Shown: piece by piece, positions 49,183-60,866 of the stretch
How the letters are laid out: every line of letters begins with the position of its first letter
Position numbering within the stretch: position 1 is the first letter of the stretch
DNA from: Pontederia crassipes
Lineage: Eukaryota > Streptophyta > Magnoliopsida > Commelinales > Pontederiaceae
DNA: 64,000 nucleotides
Assembly: GCA_030549335.1 (NCBI GenBank)
Contig: CM060191.1
Location: forward strand, 3,291,001 to 3,355,000
Direction: 5' to 3'
Program-made: the position numbers and the translations under genes
The notes under the pieces: generated by a model
Database searches by the model: none
Told to the model about the DNA's origin: nothing
Seen by the model: only the letters and a program-made list of their open reading frames with translations

Positions 49183-49416
49183 TTTGCACGAGAGAAATTA
49201 TGCACCGCGAGAAAATTTGAGAAATTTAAGGCGATGCAAAATTTTATTAGATGGAAAAAACAGAAGAGGATTACAAGATCAGATTTTTCTTCAGTTGTGG
49301 AACACGACGGACCTCTATTAATGTCCTCACCCGATTGTCATGAGTTATGAGCTGAATTAAGTCAATTCCAACTATTTTACAGGCTGCATCATTACCCATG
49401 ATGACGTTTTCACCAT
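49183..49416 (-). pseudogene. Copia fragment: LTR end plus gag-pre-integrase segment
   Basis: 49183-49282 matches the terminal ~105 bp of the long-type LTR at 27450-27555. The rest, read on the minus strand, encodes ENVIMGNDAACKIVGID and VRTLIEVRRVPQLKKNL, the gag-pre-integrase segment of a copia polyprotein. It continues on the far side of the CACTA insertion at 54915-55022. Confidence 0.7.
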
Positions 49417-50919
49417 CAACACTATAAGAAAACTGCCTTTATCGACGGTCCTAACCGTCGGTAAATTTGCCAGATCCGTCGAAAATCACGATTTCCGACG
49501 GTTCTTTCGACGGACAATGATCGTGTGAAAAAGGGGCGTCGCAAATATTTTACGACGGTTTCATCTGAACCGTCGGTATTACAGAAGGTCTAGCTGGCGG
49601 GCGCGGCAGTCGAACGTTAAATATCGACGGTTTGAACCGACAATAGTATCGACGGTTCGAGCCATCGATATTTATCGGCGACTTAAACCGTCGATAGTAT
49701 CGGCGGTTAGTGCCGTCGATATCTATCGGCGGCTTGAACCGTGGAAACTATCGACGGTTTTAACCGTCGATATATATCGGCGGCTTGAACCGTCGATATT
49801 ATCGACGGTTAAAACTGTCGACAATCTTGTATCGACGGCTTTTACTCGTGGGCTACGACCGTCGATAATTGTGTACCGACGGATATAACCGTCGGTAAGT
49901 CTCGGAAAAATCCGCTGAAAATTGCAATATTTCAGTTGTTTCCGACGGAAACATAAAAAAATTTTAAAAAAATAGTGAATTCACAAATAATTCCCAGATA
50001 ATACAACACATTTGATAGTTCAATTATAAAGCACATCATATATTGAAATATCGTAATTCACATATAAAGCACATCACATCACAGATTCAATTACATCACA
50101 TCACAGATAGTTCAATTCGGCATAAGGGTATCCAAATATGAAACGTAATCCATAATGCGATCCATAATTCACAGATTCAATAACGTCATCCATAATGGAA
50201 CGAGATAATGGAACGGCGTGCTTAATTCACATAATCCAAACAGCAAACAAATTTAACATCACATGAATTCACAAATTGAACGGCATAACGTCTTCGTCAC
50301 AATAAAGAGCTGAAGTTCAATTCGCATATCATCTTCGTCGCAAAACATCACTGCACAAAATTGAAATAGAGTAAAAGTTATAACATATAAAATGCAAAAA
50401 AAACATGAATTCAGTTTTGAAGATGCGTAATCACAATCTAATTGAATCTAAAATCTAAAATATAAAAACATTATTTGAATTTAACATCAACATAATTTGA
50501 TAAATTCAATAGAAGATGTGTAAACTAACAAGCTAACGTCGAATCTCAAAATTGAAGCAAAATCGAGCATAATCATCCAAAATAATAGAAAGAGGCATAT
50601 GACTTTTAATCATCATTACCATTAAAATCCAAAATGCCAAAGTTATCATTAAAATAAGGTTGCTAAGTTTTTTTCCTATGATTTCATGCGGTGATCATTA
50701 ATGTATGTTGAAGTTTATACTAAGTACTGACATTTACATGATCCAGCTGTCTGCACTCCATTTTCGGTGAAAACTTTGAAAGCCTACAGATCTAACTGAA
50801 AGGGATGAAGAGTAAAATCTAAGTTAGTGTCAAAGTGCATATGAATCTAATGAGTACAATGATGCATCAGATTAAAGCAAATTCCAAAAATAATTATGTA
50901 TTATATATGAATCTACCTT

Positions 50920-51170
50920 GGTGTCGTCGTCATTCAATTCGCCACGCATGAAGGCACGCATCATTTTCTTCATTTCATCCCTGTTACGACGTTCACGTTC
51001 TTCGAATTCCTGTCTGACCAAGTACTTCGTCGACCATATCCAATATCTGTGTCACTCACAGAAGATCCAAGTCCGTAAATGCGACCCTTCTTCACGCCGA
51101 CGTGGTCCGTCCAAAGTTGTCTTGGGGTCAACGGTGTGGTGCCCTCCTGCGTGGCTTGCGTAATATGATC
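50920..51170 (-). pseudogene. CACTA TNPA-like protein remnant
   Basis: The minus strand encodes QEFEERERRNRDEMKKMM followed by MRGELNDDD, the charged C-terminal helix of the DNA-binding protein of plant CACTA elements. Upstream of it, a GTGGTGCCCTCCTGCGTGGC block is shared with 2339-2360 in CACTA 1. An intact frame is not present. Confidence 0.55.
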
Positions 51171-51299
51171 AACTTCTTTTGTTTTATAAAACTCCTAAAA
51201 TATAAAGAAAATAATTAATTACAAACGACGACTAGGTGATCGACTTCAAAGTTTTGTTAATTAATTATTAACTTGCAATTTAGAAAAAAGTAAGGGCAC

Positions 51300-51426
51300 A
51301 AAAATTTACATACATATGTCTCCCGGGCATAATTCGAGACCCATTCTTTGTTTACATACATATGTCTCTCGGGCATAATTCGAGACCCATACAAAAATTT
51401 ACATACATATGTCTCCCGGGCATAAA
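51300..51426. repeat. Short tandem repeat (about 50-bp unit, three copies)
   Basis: TACATACATATGTCTCCCGG followed by GCATAATTCGAGACCCAT recurs three times with small differences. It lies where the rest of the transposase gene has been lost, so it may mark the deletion joint. Confidence 0.75.
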
Positions 51427-51439
51427 GCATTGACAATGC

Positions 51440-52946
51440 GACGTAATCGAGCTCCCGAGCGTCTGACCGGAGGCATGTCTTCCACAACTCTATTCCGTCG
51501 AAATGCATTTTGGTTATTTCTGTACGGATGATCAGCTGTAAGAAATCGTCTATGGCAATCAAACCAAGTATTTTTACCCCCATTTCTCAAAGTGAATGCA
51601 TCTGAGTGTTCCATGCAAGATGGACAAGCTAATTTCCCTGCAATCATCCAACCAGACAACATCCCGTAGGCTGGAAAGTCATTAACAGTCCACAATAAGG
51701 CAGCTCTCAATGTGAAATTTTATTTGGTCGACACATCATAAGCGACGACACCATCCCACAGTTCTTTTAGCTCGTCTATTAGAGGTTGTAAATACACGTC
51801 TATCCTCTGTTTAGGACTCTGAGGACCAGGAATAATGCATGTCAAAAACATATAAGGTGCGGACATACAAATTCCAGGTGGCAAATTATAAGGTGTTATT
51901 GTTACCGGCCAACATGAATAAGGAACTGAAGTTTGACCATATGGTGTAAAACCATTTGCGCATAATCCGAACCTTATGTTCCTTTGGTCCCTAGCAAAAT
52001 CAGGATGCTTACGATCAAAATGTTTCCATGCTTCACCATCCGATGGGTGAAGCATGACACCTTCAGAAGTATTATGCTGTGCATGCCACTTCATCTGCGA
52101 CGCTGACCCTATAGACGAGTATAGTCTTTTAAGCCTTGAAATAAGAGGCAAATAATGCATTCTTTTCACAGCGACTTGAGACTTGTTAGTCACTCTATAT
52201 CGTTCGGCCCCACAAAACTTGCATTCATTTAGATTGATGTCCTCGTCGTAATATAACATACAACTATCACGACAATAATCTATTTTAGTTGAGCCAAGAC
52301 CAAGTTTACTGACCAATCTTTTTGTCCTATAAAAATTTTCAGGAATACGAGCCCCAGTTGGTGTGACATCTTTTAAAATATCTAGAAATGCATCAAAACA
52401 TGCTTGTGAAATATTGTGGTCGGCTTTTAGATTCAACAATCTAACATCAAGTGATAGTTTCGAATGACTTTCACACCCAGGCCATAAGAGTTGGCTCGAT
52501 GCGTTTAGTAAGTCATAAAAATCTCTTGCTTCTGGATTTGGTGCCTCTTCATTCTGCTCAAATCTAATATTGCCATACTCAGTTGCAATTGCGTCATAAA
52601 CAGACTGTTCATATTGCGAAGCAAATGTTGGTTCAGGATCCACAAAATGAAGACCTTCATTTGGGATGCTTGTCGAAGGCGCTCCTTCGTCAAAATCATC
52701 CCATTCCAAATAATTGGGTTTGAAACCCTTTCTACATAAGTGAACTTTGACAGTCTCTATCGTCTGTAACTTTGTGCTAACACATTTCAAACAAGGACAC
52801 CTAATTGTTCCCTCCCGCTGAAATTGTAAAGATTGACAAGCCACAGTAACATAATAGTCAACGCCATCTATAAATTATTGTGTCAAGCCTCTACGACCAG
52901 GATTATTTCTTTTGTACATCCATCGACGATCGTTCAAGTATGACAT
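51440..52946 (-). pseudogene. CACTA TNP2-type transposase, truncated with nonsense codons
   Basis: The most complete transposase in the window. From the ATG at 52946: RRWMYKRNNPGRRGLTQ, a stop in place of an acidic codon, then FIDGVDYYVTVACQSL and the cysteine pair IRCPCLKC (transposase-associated domain). The tnp2 core follows with MKWHAQHNT, HPSDGEAWKHFD, FGLCANGFTPYG and CSAPYMFL-type motifs. A second stop falls after YDVSTK (51720), beyond which NFTLRAALLWTVNDFPAYGM and GKLACPSC continue. The last several hundred residues normally present are deleted. It cuts and rejoins element ends in active relatives. Confidence 0.85.
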
Positions 52947-53727
52947 AATGACTGCATTATTTGCAAATCATAAAAAATTTCAGTCATACAAAATTGTATA
53001 AGGAAAGAAAAATGAATATGAAACAACTGAGGAAGAACAGATTGTTTAGCTAATGTTTACTAATCATACTGCTAGGTATAGAGATAGCATATAATAAGTA
53101 TATATAACATAATTGTCCTTTTTCTTCCTCATAGGCGTGCAAGCTCGCACAAGGCAGCGTTGACACTAGGGACGAGCTCACACTAGGGCATTGCTTTGAA
53201 CGTTTGAATTTTCCCAAATGAAGAAAAGAATTGAGTAAAAGTTGGATAAGCTCAAACTTTTCTTTTTTGGTTAAGTGAGATCAGTTTGTGAAAATAATTC
53301 CCTGCCCAAGAAATTCTTACCAAAGAAACATGGAGTGTAACTAAAGATGACTGATTGGACAGAGTAATTTAAGGTGTTAGAAGACCAAAAGAAAGCTTAA
53401 ATCTGTCCATAGAGTAGCATCTTTTGTGTCACCACCAATACAGTTAGATGTAATGGCTTGCTGACTCAGTGCTGAGTCTATTTGGGCCCTGGTTCAGATT
53501 CTGTGCAATATATATATGATGTACTGCTATTGGCAGGTGCAATGATCAGCTGACTCAGTGCTAACTATGATAGATGTTGATTACAGGCAAACCAACATCA
53601 ATTAGCAATAAAATATTTCAGAAGTCAGAATTGAAACGGATGAAGAGGAAGTGGGAGGAGGGGATTAAAGGTTTCTCAACAATAATTCTAAACATGGAAG
53701 CTTTCATGGCGACATGTTAGCCTTACA

Positions 53728-54030
53728 ACGCAAGGGCGGCCGGATCTAGCCGCCGCGCGCGGAGGGCGGCCGGATCTGGCCGTCGCCGCGCAAAGGCGGC
53801 CGGATCTGGCCGCCGCGCGCGGAGGGCGGCCGGATCTGGCCGCCGCCGCGCAAGGGCGGCCGAATCTGGCCGCCACGCGCGGAGGGCGGCCGGATCTGGC
53901 CGCCGCCGTGCAAGGGCGGCCGGATCTGGCCGTCGCGCGCGGAGGGCGGCAGGATCTGGCCGCCGCGCGCGGAGGGCGGCCGGATCTGGCCGCCGCGCGC
54001 GACTGGCGGCCGGATCTGGCCGCCGCACGG
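53728..54030. repeat. GC-rich palindromic minisatellite, about ten 30-bp units
   Basis: About ten copies of a unit built on GGCGGCCGGATCTGGCCGCC, itself a perfect palindrome, joined by CGCGCGGAG or CCGCGCAAG spacers. Two spacer types alternate in the left half, giving a 60-bp higher-order unit, and merge into one type on the right. It lies inside CACTA 3 upstream of the transposase gene on the coding strand. Open frames through it are repetitive in all phases and are not real genes. Confidence 0.92.
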
Positions 54031-54914
54031 AGATGGTCGAAGGAGAGAAAAATTATATATCAAAGGAGGGCGGGAATCGGACCTACCTACGCCGGAGATG
54101 GTCGGCGGCGGAAGCTTCGGGCGGGAGGCAATCGACGGCCGGACGAACGACGGACGAAACGCGCGGCGGCGGACGAACGTTCAAAGTAAGAGTGCGGTCA
54201 GATTTTTATATAACCACTTTTCGACGGTCGAAACCGTCGCAACATAGGTAAATATAATATTATATTAATTCGCATTTCGACGGCTCAAATCCGTTGGAAA
54301 AACCGTAGATAGTTTCGACGGCATTCAAACCGTCGAAATATCGACGGTTTTAGCCGTCGATAGTTTTAACGGTTCATTAAACCGTCGAAATATCGACGGT
54401 TTTAGTCGTCGATTCCCATAATGATAAATTTTCAAAAACATCGACAGATACATAGTTTGTGCAAATTACAAATTTCCATTTTCGACGGTTGAGGCCGTCG
54501 AAAAAAATTAAGGTAGAATATTTTATTTAAATACTATCGACGGTTATGACCGCCGAAATGTCGACGGTTGCTTTGAACGTCGCAAATTTCGACGGTCAAA
54601 ACCGTCGATAAGTTCAATAATTATACGCAACCAGTGTTGAAATTTTTTGACGATTCAGACCGCTGGAAGTTTCGACGGTTAGATAAACCGCCGAAATTAT
54701 CGACGGTCATAACCGTCGAAGTATAAATATTTTCGACGGAATCTTCCGACGAATTTATCATCGTCGAAATTTTAGACGGCTTAAACTGTCGAAAATTATC
54801 TGACGAAAATATCGACGGTTTGGAAGATCCGTCGAAAAAACCGTCGATATTTTAGACGGATTTCGGGCCGTCGTAAATGGACCGTCGGAAATATGACTTT
54901 TTCTTGTAGTGCAA

Positions 54915-55022
54915 TATTCTGATAAGTTGAGAACCGCTCTTTGTGCGGAGTCGGGAATCCAAATTTCTTCCGAACATCCTGTGTCGAGAATCCAACTCTG
55001 TTCTGAACATTTCTGATCCAAG
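54915..55022 (-). pseudogene. Copia protease fragment
   Basis: The minus strand encodes SWILDTGCSEEIWIPDS, a copia protease/zinc-knuckle junction motif (normally WILDSG/TGCS). It is the other half of the fragment at 49283-49416, separated from it by CACTA 3. Confidence 0.6.
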
Positions 55023-56144
55023 ATGTTCGACAGCTTCATGATCAATAAGGGATTCAGTCGAAGTCCCTATGATTATTGTATATATTACAAGAAGGTGAAG
55101 GACGGTTCCACCATCTATCTGCTCTTGTATGTTGATGATATGCTTATTGCTGCCAGAGACATGACAGACATTTAGAATCTGAACAAGCTCCTCAGTGCAA
55201 AATTTGACATGAAGAATCTTGGTGCAGCACAAAAAATTTTGGTGATGGAAATCCTAAGGGATCGCGCACAGGGTAAACTCTTCTTATCTCAGAAAAGTTA
55301 TATTGAGAATATTTTATCCAGGTTTGGAATGTCTGGAGCAAAGTCTTTGAATATCCATTAGCTGCAAATGTTCATTTTTCTGTTGCCTTCGCACCAAAAT
55401 CAGAAGCAGAGAAGGAGTTCATGTCTCGAGTTCCATATGCTAGTATAGTTGGAAGTCTGATGTATGCATGGTTTGCACAAGATCAAACATTGCTCATGCA
55501 GTCAGTGTTGCCAGTAGGTTCATGGGTGATCTAGGAAAAGTGCACTGTCAAGCAGTGAAGCGAATTTTTCGATATATGAATATGATATTGGCCTTATTTA
55601 CATAAGTGATAAAGAGTGTTTGATTGCAGGGTACTCAGATTCAGATTATACTGGAGATGTTGATGGAAGACGATCTATGACAGGCTATGTCTTCACTTTG
55701 GGTAGTTCGGTTATTAGTTGGAAGGCCACACTTCAACCATCGGTTACATTATCTACCACAGAGGCTGAATACATGGCACTGACAGAAGTTGCCAAGGAAG
55801 ACATCTGATTAAAAGGTTTAGTTGGAGATCTCGGATTACATCAAGAGCAAGCTATAGTGCACTGTGACAGTCTGAGTGCAATAGGTTTAATAAAGGATCA
55901 AGTGCATCATGAAAGACCCAAACACATCGATGTCAGATATTACTTCATTCGCACTGAGAAGATGATTAAGGTGAAAAAGATTGGCAATGAAGACAATCTG
56001 TTCATCAAATCTGTTCCCCATGGCAAGTTTTAACATTGCTTGGATTTGCTTAACATCAATACTTGGTAATAACTCCAAAGTGGGACTGGCGGCGACGTGA
56101 CGTGGTTTTGTGCTCTGAAGATGATTCAAATTAAGGTGAAGATT
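55023..56144 (+). pseudogene. Copia reverse transcriptase and RNase H, opposite strand to the protease fragment
   Basis: Plus-strand copia polymerase: FDSFMINKGFSRSPYDYC, the catalytic LLLYVDDMLIAA (about 55117-55152), FDMKNLGAAQ, LFLSQKSYIENIL, then RNase H with GYSDSDYTGDVDGRRSMTGY (55629-55688) and TLSTTEAEYMAL. Stops and a frameshift occur near 55170, 55360 and 55440-55540. It ends before the purine tract AAGGTGAAGATT and the LTR at 56145. Confidence 0.85.
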
Positions 56145-56484
56145 TGTTTATAATTCCTTGAATCTGAACTCAGTTGTAATCCCATGTGGTCCCCTCTACC
56201 TAATCAGACGCTTCTGCATAATTCCCCTACGGATTAGGGGCATTTTGTATGTGATTCGAAATCGATTTATTTTTTTATCACGAGATATGTGTCTTATTTT
56301 GAAGATTAATTTAGAGTCTCAGTCGAACTGTAATTTCTATCATCTGTTAAAGGGAGTGCCTATATAAACTCCCTATGGGTCCAGATAAAACTCATCCTTG
56401 TAATCATCGTTATTCCATAATAAAGAGCCGTCGTCGTTCGTGTTCTTCTTTGTTCGTGCAATCTCTCTCCATCTTTTCGTAACA
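56145..56484 (+). repeat. Short-type copia 3' LTR
   Basis: Begins TGTTTATAATTCCTTGAATC, contains TATATAAACTCCCTATGGG, and ends TTTTCGTAACA. It matches the 338-bp LTR at 28839-29176 (reverse strand). It abuts LINE endonuclease sequence at 56485. Confidence 0.82.
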
Positions 56485-56910
56485 TCCACGACCAACAAGA
56501 GAATATCATCAAAGTTGAGTGTCGAAAGTTGATTCCACATAGCATTTCTATGGCTAGGAATGACGCTAGCATAAATACATGTTAACAGGAAAGAGAAGTT
56601 CTCGTAGGTTATTACTGTCTGTAAGTGTTGGGTATCATGATTAATCATCGTTTCCTTTATGTTTATTCCTCACCAGGCGAGGAGAATGCCACCAACCCGA
56701 GCCCAGCTCGAAAAGGCCACTCCAGTCATTGCCAAGCCGATGAATAACCTGACATCGCCTAGGTGTGTGTTTCGAGTAGCACAAGAAAGTCTGGTTGTTG
56801 TTGCCGAATAATGTCAGAGAGGCGCTCTTTACTCCTAAAAGCTTCTCCAGCAGATCAGTCTCGTGAGTTTAGATCCAGTCCCGGCCCCCTACTGCCCGAG
56901 CCCTCTCATG
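56485..56910 (-). pseudogene. LINE retrotransposon, 5' endonuclease part
   Basis: Read on the minus strand: DIIRQQQPDFLVLLETH, then NFSFLLTCIYASVIPSHRN, FDDILLLVVDV, the first half of an APE-type endonuclease. The frame is cut just before the conserved DFNS motif, which lies 7.3 kb away at 49180. The two parts are one LINE split by the copia/CACTA composite. Confidence 0.75.
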
Positions 56911-59010
56911 TGGTCACCTCTTGATATATGTTCTATACCTCTAGAATGGCATGGCATACATGTCACATATACTTATAATTGACAATGATACCTTTCATTC
57001 AAACATACTTCAGAACCTTTTGCCTCTTTCTCTGTTCAAACTCCACAATCAAATATTTCTTAGACAGACTTGATCATTCATTTGACGACTTCGACAATTC
57101 ACTATTCAGATTTCTTCGGCGGATCACTGGAACTAACAAAGGATGATGTTATCACTGCTGCTTGATGTGGGCTTGAAACCTTACAGGACACAGGACATCA
57201 GAAAGACCCCATGGGTTACCATTGCATGCTTATTCTGTCGCGGTAATAAGGCCAAGTGCTAAGTCTTGTAGGCACCCCTGCCAATGATGCACCTGCAGCT
57301 TAATATCTGTTTCAGTGAAAGCAGCTCCCAGAACCAAATTTGTTCCTACTAATAATTCATTAGGACCAAAGTGTGTCTCTTCCCAGTTCCCATCCACGAG
57401 TCATTGTCATGTCCTGTCATCAGGATGTTTTATCTGCAGCAGCATTTAGATGGACACTAATCAAGGATCCTTAACCTGTGGAGAAATCTTTGTGACATGA
57501 ACTTAGTCCAGTGGTAAGTTTCAGCAACATCACATCTGATTCAGTTTATGACAGCTTTTGGAGAAGAGTCATCAAGACTGGACCATGAGACCTTTTTTTT
57601 TTTTTTTGCATCTGCTGCTAAAGAAACTATGAACTTTAGTCCAGTGGTAAGTTTCAGAAACTAATAAGTTATCGTGTATAAATTTAATTAATAGCATACA
57701 TGAGCTGGCCAACGTCACGAGCATAACCGGGAGCTGCATGATCGTAATGGACAAGGAAGAATATGGATGTGGTCAGAGCAGCACCCATTCTCCTTTTAAC
57801 TTGATTGCAATCCCAAAAGCATACAATTTGCATTCTTGGCTTCTGACCATACTGAATGGTTAAAGTCTTAAATACACATGGATTCCAATGATCCAACATT
57901 GATCTTTTATTTGGGCCAGCACCCAGCAAGGCCAGGAACTTGATACGCTTTTTAGGAGCTAGCCTAGAATAATTAGATGCAATGCAGCTAAAGCAGGCAA
58001 AAAAGAGTGCTGCAACTTGGATTTGTTTGTAAGACCTGTACAGAGAGCAGTTTAATATTTGGATATTCAAGTCCATCCAGATATTCGATCTGAGAGATAA
58101 GGAGCTCATGCTTTCCACGAGCTCCAAATATTCTTAAGGGATTTGAACAGAAGAAAGAAAATTAATGGTATTCGACCCATGGGTTATGGATTCCCTTATT
58201 CTTGTAGATTTGTTAGTTAAATCACAAAGTGGGGAGAGGCCCAGCAAATCTGATGTCTAGTTCCCAGATTCGGATAGCAGATACGGATAGACGGTGACCT
58301 ATATTACTAGATTCAGCACTTGTATAGTTAAAAGCTTTATCATCTCCATCTTGAACCTAATGATTAGATTGCACATCTCCTGTTGAGTACTGGGCATGAC
58401 TGAATTTTATTGAAACTACTATGTGGGATGGGACCAGTTAATTGCAGACTGCACAAAGAGAACAAAGATTGCAGAATTATTTCTCTTATAAAAACAGGTA
58501 TAAGGTGTCTATAAAGTTATTGAAAGTACTTTGGAACCAGGTATAAAATTACAGAATCATGAAACAAGCCATTGAAATCACTGTAGAAGCAGTTATTGCA
58601 GACTGCACAAAGAGAATAAAGATTACAGAATCATAAAAGCAGGTATAAGATGTCCGTAAAGTTTGTGTGAGAGAGGGATGTTAAGACTTCGTTTCACATT
58701 TTCTCTTCTTAGCGCATTTTAACTACAAAGTTCCATACTAAAACGCAGAGCACGTATCAAAAGACGATTGCATTAATTTACACATAAGCTGTGTACATAT
58801 TCAGAAAAGTAAAGCAGGAAACAAAAGATAAGCAGGTCTACATTATCACAAGCCAAAATTAGAGGATTCTCAAACTATCCCCAAACGCACTTAAAAGAAA
58901 AGAGGTGGTAATAGTAGTAGCAGATAGCCAGTCACTCCTTTCTAGAACCTACAGCGTTAACACTTGACTTTGTTGATGATGCATGTTAAGCTGATCCAAG
59001 CAACTCCCCT
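56911..59010. other. Intergenic DNA between the LINE and the P450 gene
   Basis: No gene is supported. Short duplicated phrases occur (GGTATAAG-TGTC twice at about 58500 and 58640; TTAGTCCAGTGGTAAGTTTCAG at about 57505 and 57635; GCAGACTGCACAAAGAGAA at about 58444 and 58598). A minus-strand frame at 57684-58127 (147 residues) has no recognised domain and ordinary intergenic base composition, so it is not called. Confidence 0.5.
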
Positions 59011-59610
59011 TCAGCACCTTGGCAGAGCCCTGCAGACCAAGGGGCTCTTCATCTCCAGCGACATCTTTAGGCACTCAGACAAGTCCACTCCGCCATCAGA
59101 AGGCACCCACTTGAAGCTCTGGAGCAGCTGCGCCAGCCACAGATGAACGGTGGTCAGCGCCAAGGCCTTGCCGGGGCACACCCTCCGTCCGGACCCGAAC
59201 GGTGCAAGCCTCAGATCAGATCCAAGAACACTCACGTCCTCCTCCACGAACCTCTCGGGGCGGAAGCGGTCGGGTTCCTCCCAGACGCGCTCGTCGTGCG
59301 TGATCGCCCACATGTTCACCATGGCTGTGGTGCCAGCCGGGACGAAGTGTTGCCCGACGTGCGTGTCGTGGACGGCCAGACGCGCCCACGAGAGGAGGGG
59401 GCCTGGCGGGTGCAGCCGGAGGCATTCCTTGACCACGGCCTGGAGGTAAGGCAGCTTGGGGACGTCGGCGTCGGAGACGAGGCGGGAGGCTCCCACGACG
59501 GCGTCGATCTCGGATTGGACCTTTGATTGGACATCTTGGTGCAACACCATTCGGGCCATGATCCATTCCAGCAGGATTGCGACCGTATCGGTCCCTCTAA
59601 ATATCATCTC
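59011..59610 (-). CDS. CYP78A: Cytochrome P450, CYP78A family, exon 2
   Basis: The C-terminal 199 residues of the gene whose first exon is 59946-60866. They hold the I-helix oxygen-binding motif FRGTDT, the K-helix ExxR pair (KECLR), RFRPERF, and the haem-binding loop [10 protein letters not shown] whose cysteine is the iron ligand. The ending [16 protein letters not shown] is typical of CYP78A. The exon starts after a TTGATTGCAG acceptor, in phase 0. CYP78A enzymes (KLUH, PLAstochron1 relatives) are endoplasmic-reticulum monooxygenases that control organ and seed size and leaf initiation; the natural product they make is unknown. Confidence 0.95.
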   Translation of the reverse strand, partial: EMIFRGTDTVAILLEWIMARMVLHQDVQSKVQSEIDAVVGASRLVSDADVPKLPYLQAVVKECLRLHPPGPLLSWARLAVHDTHVGQHFVPAGTTAMVNMWAITHDERVWEEPDRFRPERFVEEDVSVLGSDLRLAPFGSGRRVCPGKALALTTVHLWLAQLLQSFKWVPSDGGVDLSECLKMSLEMKSPLVCRALPRC

Positions 59611-59945
59611 CTGCAATCAAAACACATGATGCTCCAAAAAGAACAAGAAAGCGACAGATCCTTGGCAGACAACTAAAGTGACGAACTCCATTTGCACAAA
59701 CAGTCGACATCATAGATTTTTATGTCACTTCCTAGATTTCGACCATGGGAACTCATACACATGCGATAACAAAGGAAAGGACAAACTCAGGAGTTGCATC
59801 AAACTTCTAAAAATGGCGAGGAAAAGGCAACCGAAAGAATTAAGGAGACATTTATATGCATGCGTGTTTGGTGAATAAATAACCCTAATTAGAACAAATA
59901 AAAACATAGCATGCGTGTAAAAGAGGATTCGAGTGAACAACTCAC
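59611..59945 (-). other. Single intron of the CYP78A gene
   Basis: 335 bp with a GTGAG donor at 59945 and a TGCAG acceptor ending at 59611. It lies between VAVLW and EMIFRGTDT in phase 0, which is the conserved intron position of the CYP78A family. Confidence 0.92.
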
Positions 59946-60866
59946 CCAAAGAACAGCAACCATATCAGCGTCAGTGAGTCTTTCATCCTTTTCCAAGTCC
60001 AACAACACGTCAACAAAGTCGCCGTTGCCGTCAAAGCTGCGCTGACCTCCAGAAGCTCTCTTCATCTTGTGCTGCTCCAAGATGCTGCCGACGAACACAT
60101 TGACCCTAGAGACCAACCTCCTGCACCGCTTCCTCACGCCCTGCGGATCCAGCCACTTGAGCAGCGGGAAGTGGTCGCCCCAGTTGAACGTTCCGAGCAG
60201 CTCGTACCCTTCGCTCACAAGCGCTTCCAGCTCCACCCCCACCGGCGAAGAGAAGTCATAGCTCCTGCCGAACACGCTCGTCATCACATTGTTCAGAGAA
60301 CCAAAGTGCAGAACCTTCTTCAGCCGCACCGCACCGTTGCTCTCCATGGACAGCCTCACCTCGTCGACCATTCGCTGGCCGATGGCCCGGCGGTTCTCCC
60401 CGGAGGAGGAGATCCTGCGGGGACTGAGCATGTGGACGGCGGAGATCCTCCTGAGGTTGCGCCAGTACACGCCGAAGGGCGCGAAACCCATGGCGCGGTG
60501 GAAAAGGAGTTCGTAGGCGGACTCCTTGACGGGGCGGTCGGCGAAGGCGGAGCTGTTGAGAATCTCTCTGGCGGCGTCCGGTTCGCTCGCGATGACAAAG
60601 CGGGTTAGCCCGACGGAGAAGGCCATCAGTTGCGTGGCCCTCCGGGCACGGGCTAACATGGCAAGCACGCGGTGGGCGACGTCGCTGGTGAGGGCGAAGA
60701 CGAAGCCGGACGGTCCGGGGATGGACCGGTTGGACCTGGAGAGCGCCCATGCGACTCCGCCGGGGTAGAACCAGAGTGCGGCGAGCGCGACGAGGGCGAG
60801 TGCAACGATGGAAGGTATGGAGGCATTGGGGAGAAAGAATGGGAGCATAGCCGTTGAGTACTCCAT
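59946..60866 (-). CDS. CYP78A: Cytochrome P450, CYP78A family, exon 1
   Basis: 307 codons in phase 0, giving 506 residues with exon 2, slightly short for the family (about 520-550). The ATG at 60866 opens MEYSTAMLPF and a membrane anchor (about residues 14-36, VALALVALAALWFYPGG), followed by the proline hinge IPGPSGFVFAL. Family signatures follow: FADRPVKESAYELLFHRAMGF, APFGVYWRNLRRISAVHMLSPRRI, YELLGTFNWGDHFPLL and DFVDVLLDLEKDERLTDADM. An upstream in-frame ATG at 60920 would put a charged stretch before the anchor and is less likely. The exon is very GC-rich compared with its flanks. No defects are seen, so it should be functional. Confidence 0.95.

Larger units (their letters stand above)
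49420..54911 (-). mobile_element. CACTA (En/Spm-like) element 3, complete ends
   Basis: 5492 bp from CACTATAAGAAAA to TTTTTCTTGTAGTG, flanked by a perfect 3-bp duplication CAA (49417-49419; 54912-54914). Both subterminal regions (49440-49920 and 54215-54895) are packed with the CGACGGTT/AACCGTCG motif in direct and inverted forms. The interior has a broken TNP2-type transposase and a TNPA-like remnant on the minus strand and a GC-rich palindromic minisatellite. Ends are intact and coding genes dead, so it could move only with proteins from another copy. Confidence 0.92.

Noticed and set aside
53723..54063. Long repetitive frames encoding RRPDPAALRA-type repeats
   Set aside because: These are translations of the 30-bp minisatellite in several phases. 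A multiple-of-three repeat keeps frames open by chance.
57684..58127. 147-residue minus-strand frame
   Set aside because: No recognisable family, intergenic base composition and no splice or promoter context. It could be an exon, but the sequence alone does not support that.
60069..60768. Plus-strand and other-frame ORFs inside the P450 exon
   Set aside because: Shadow frames of GC-rich coding DNA. The minus-strand frame has all P450 motifs.
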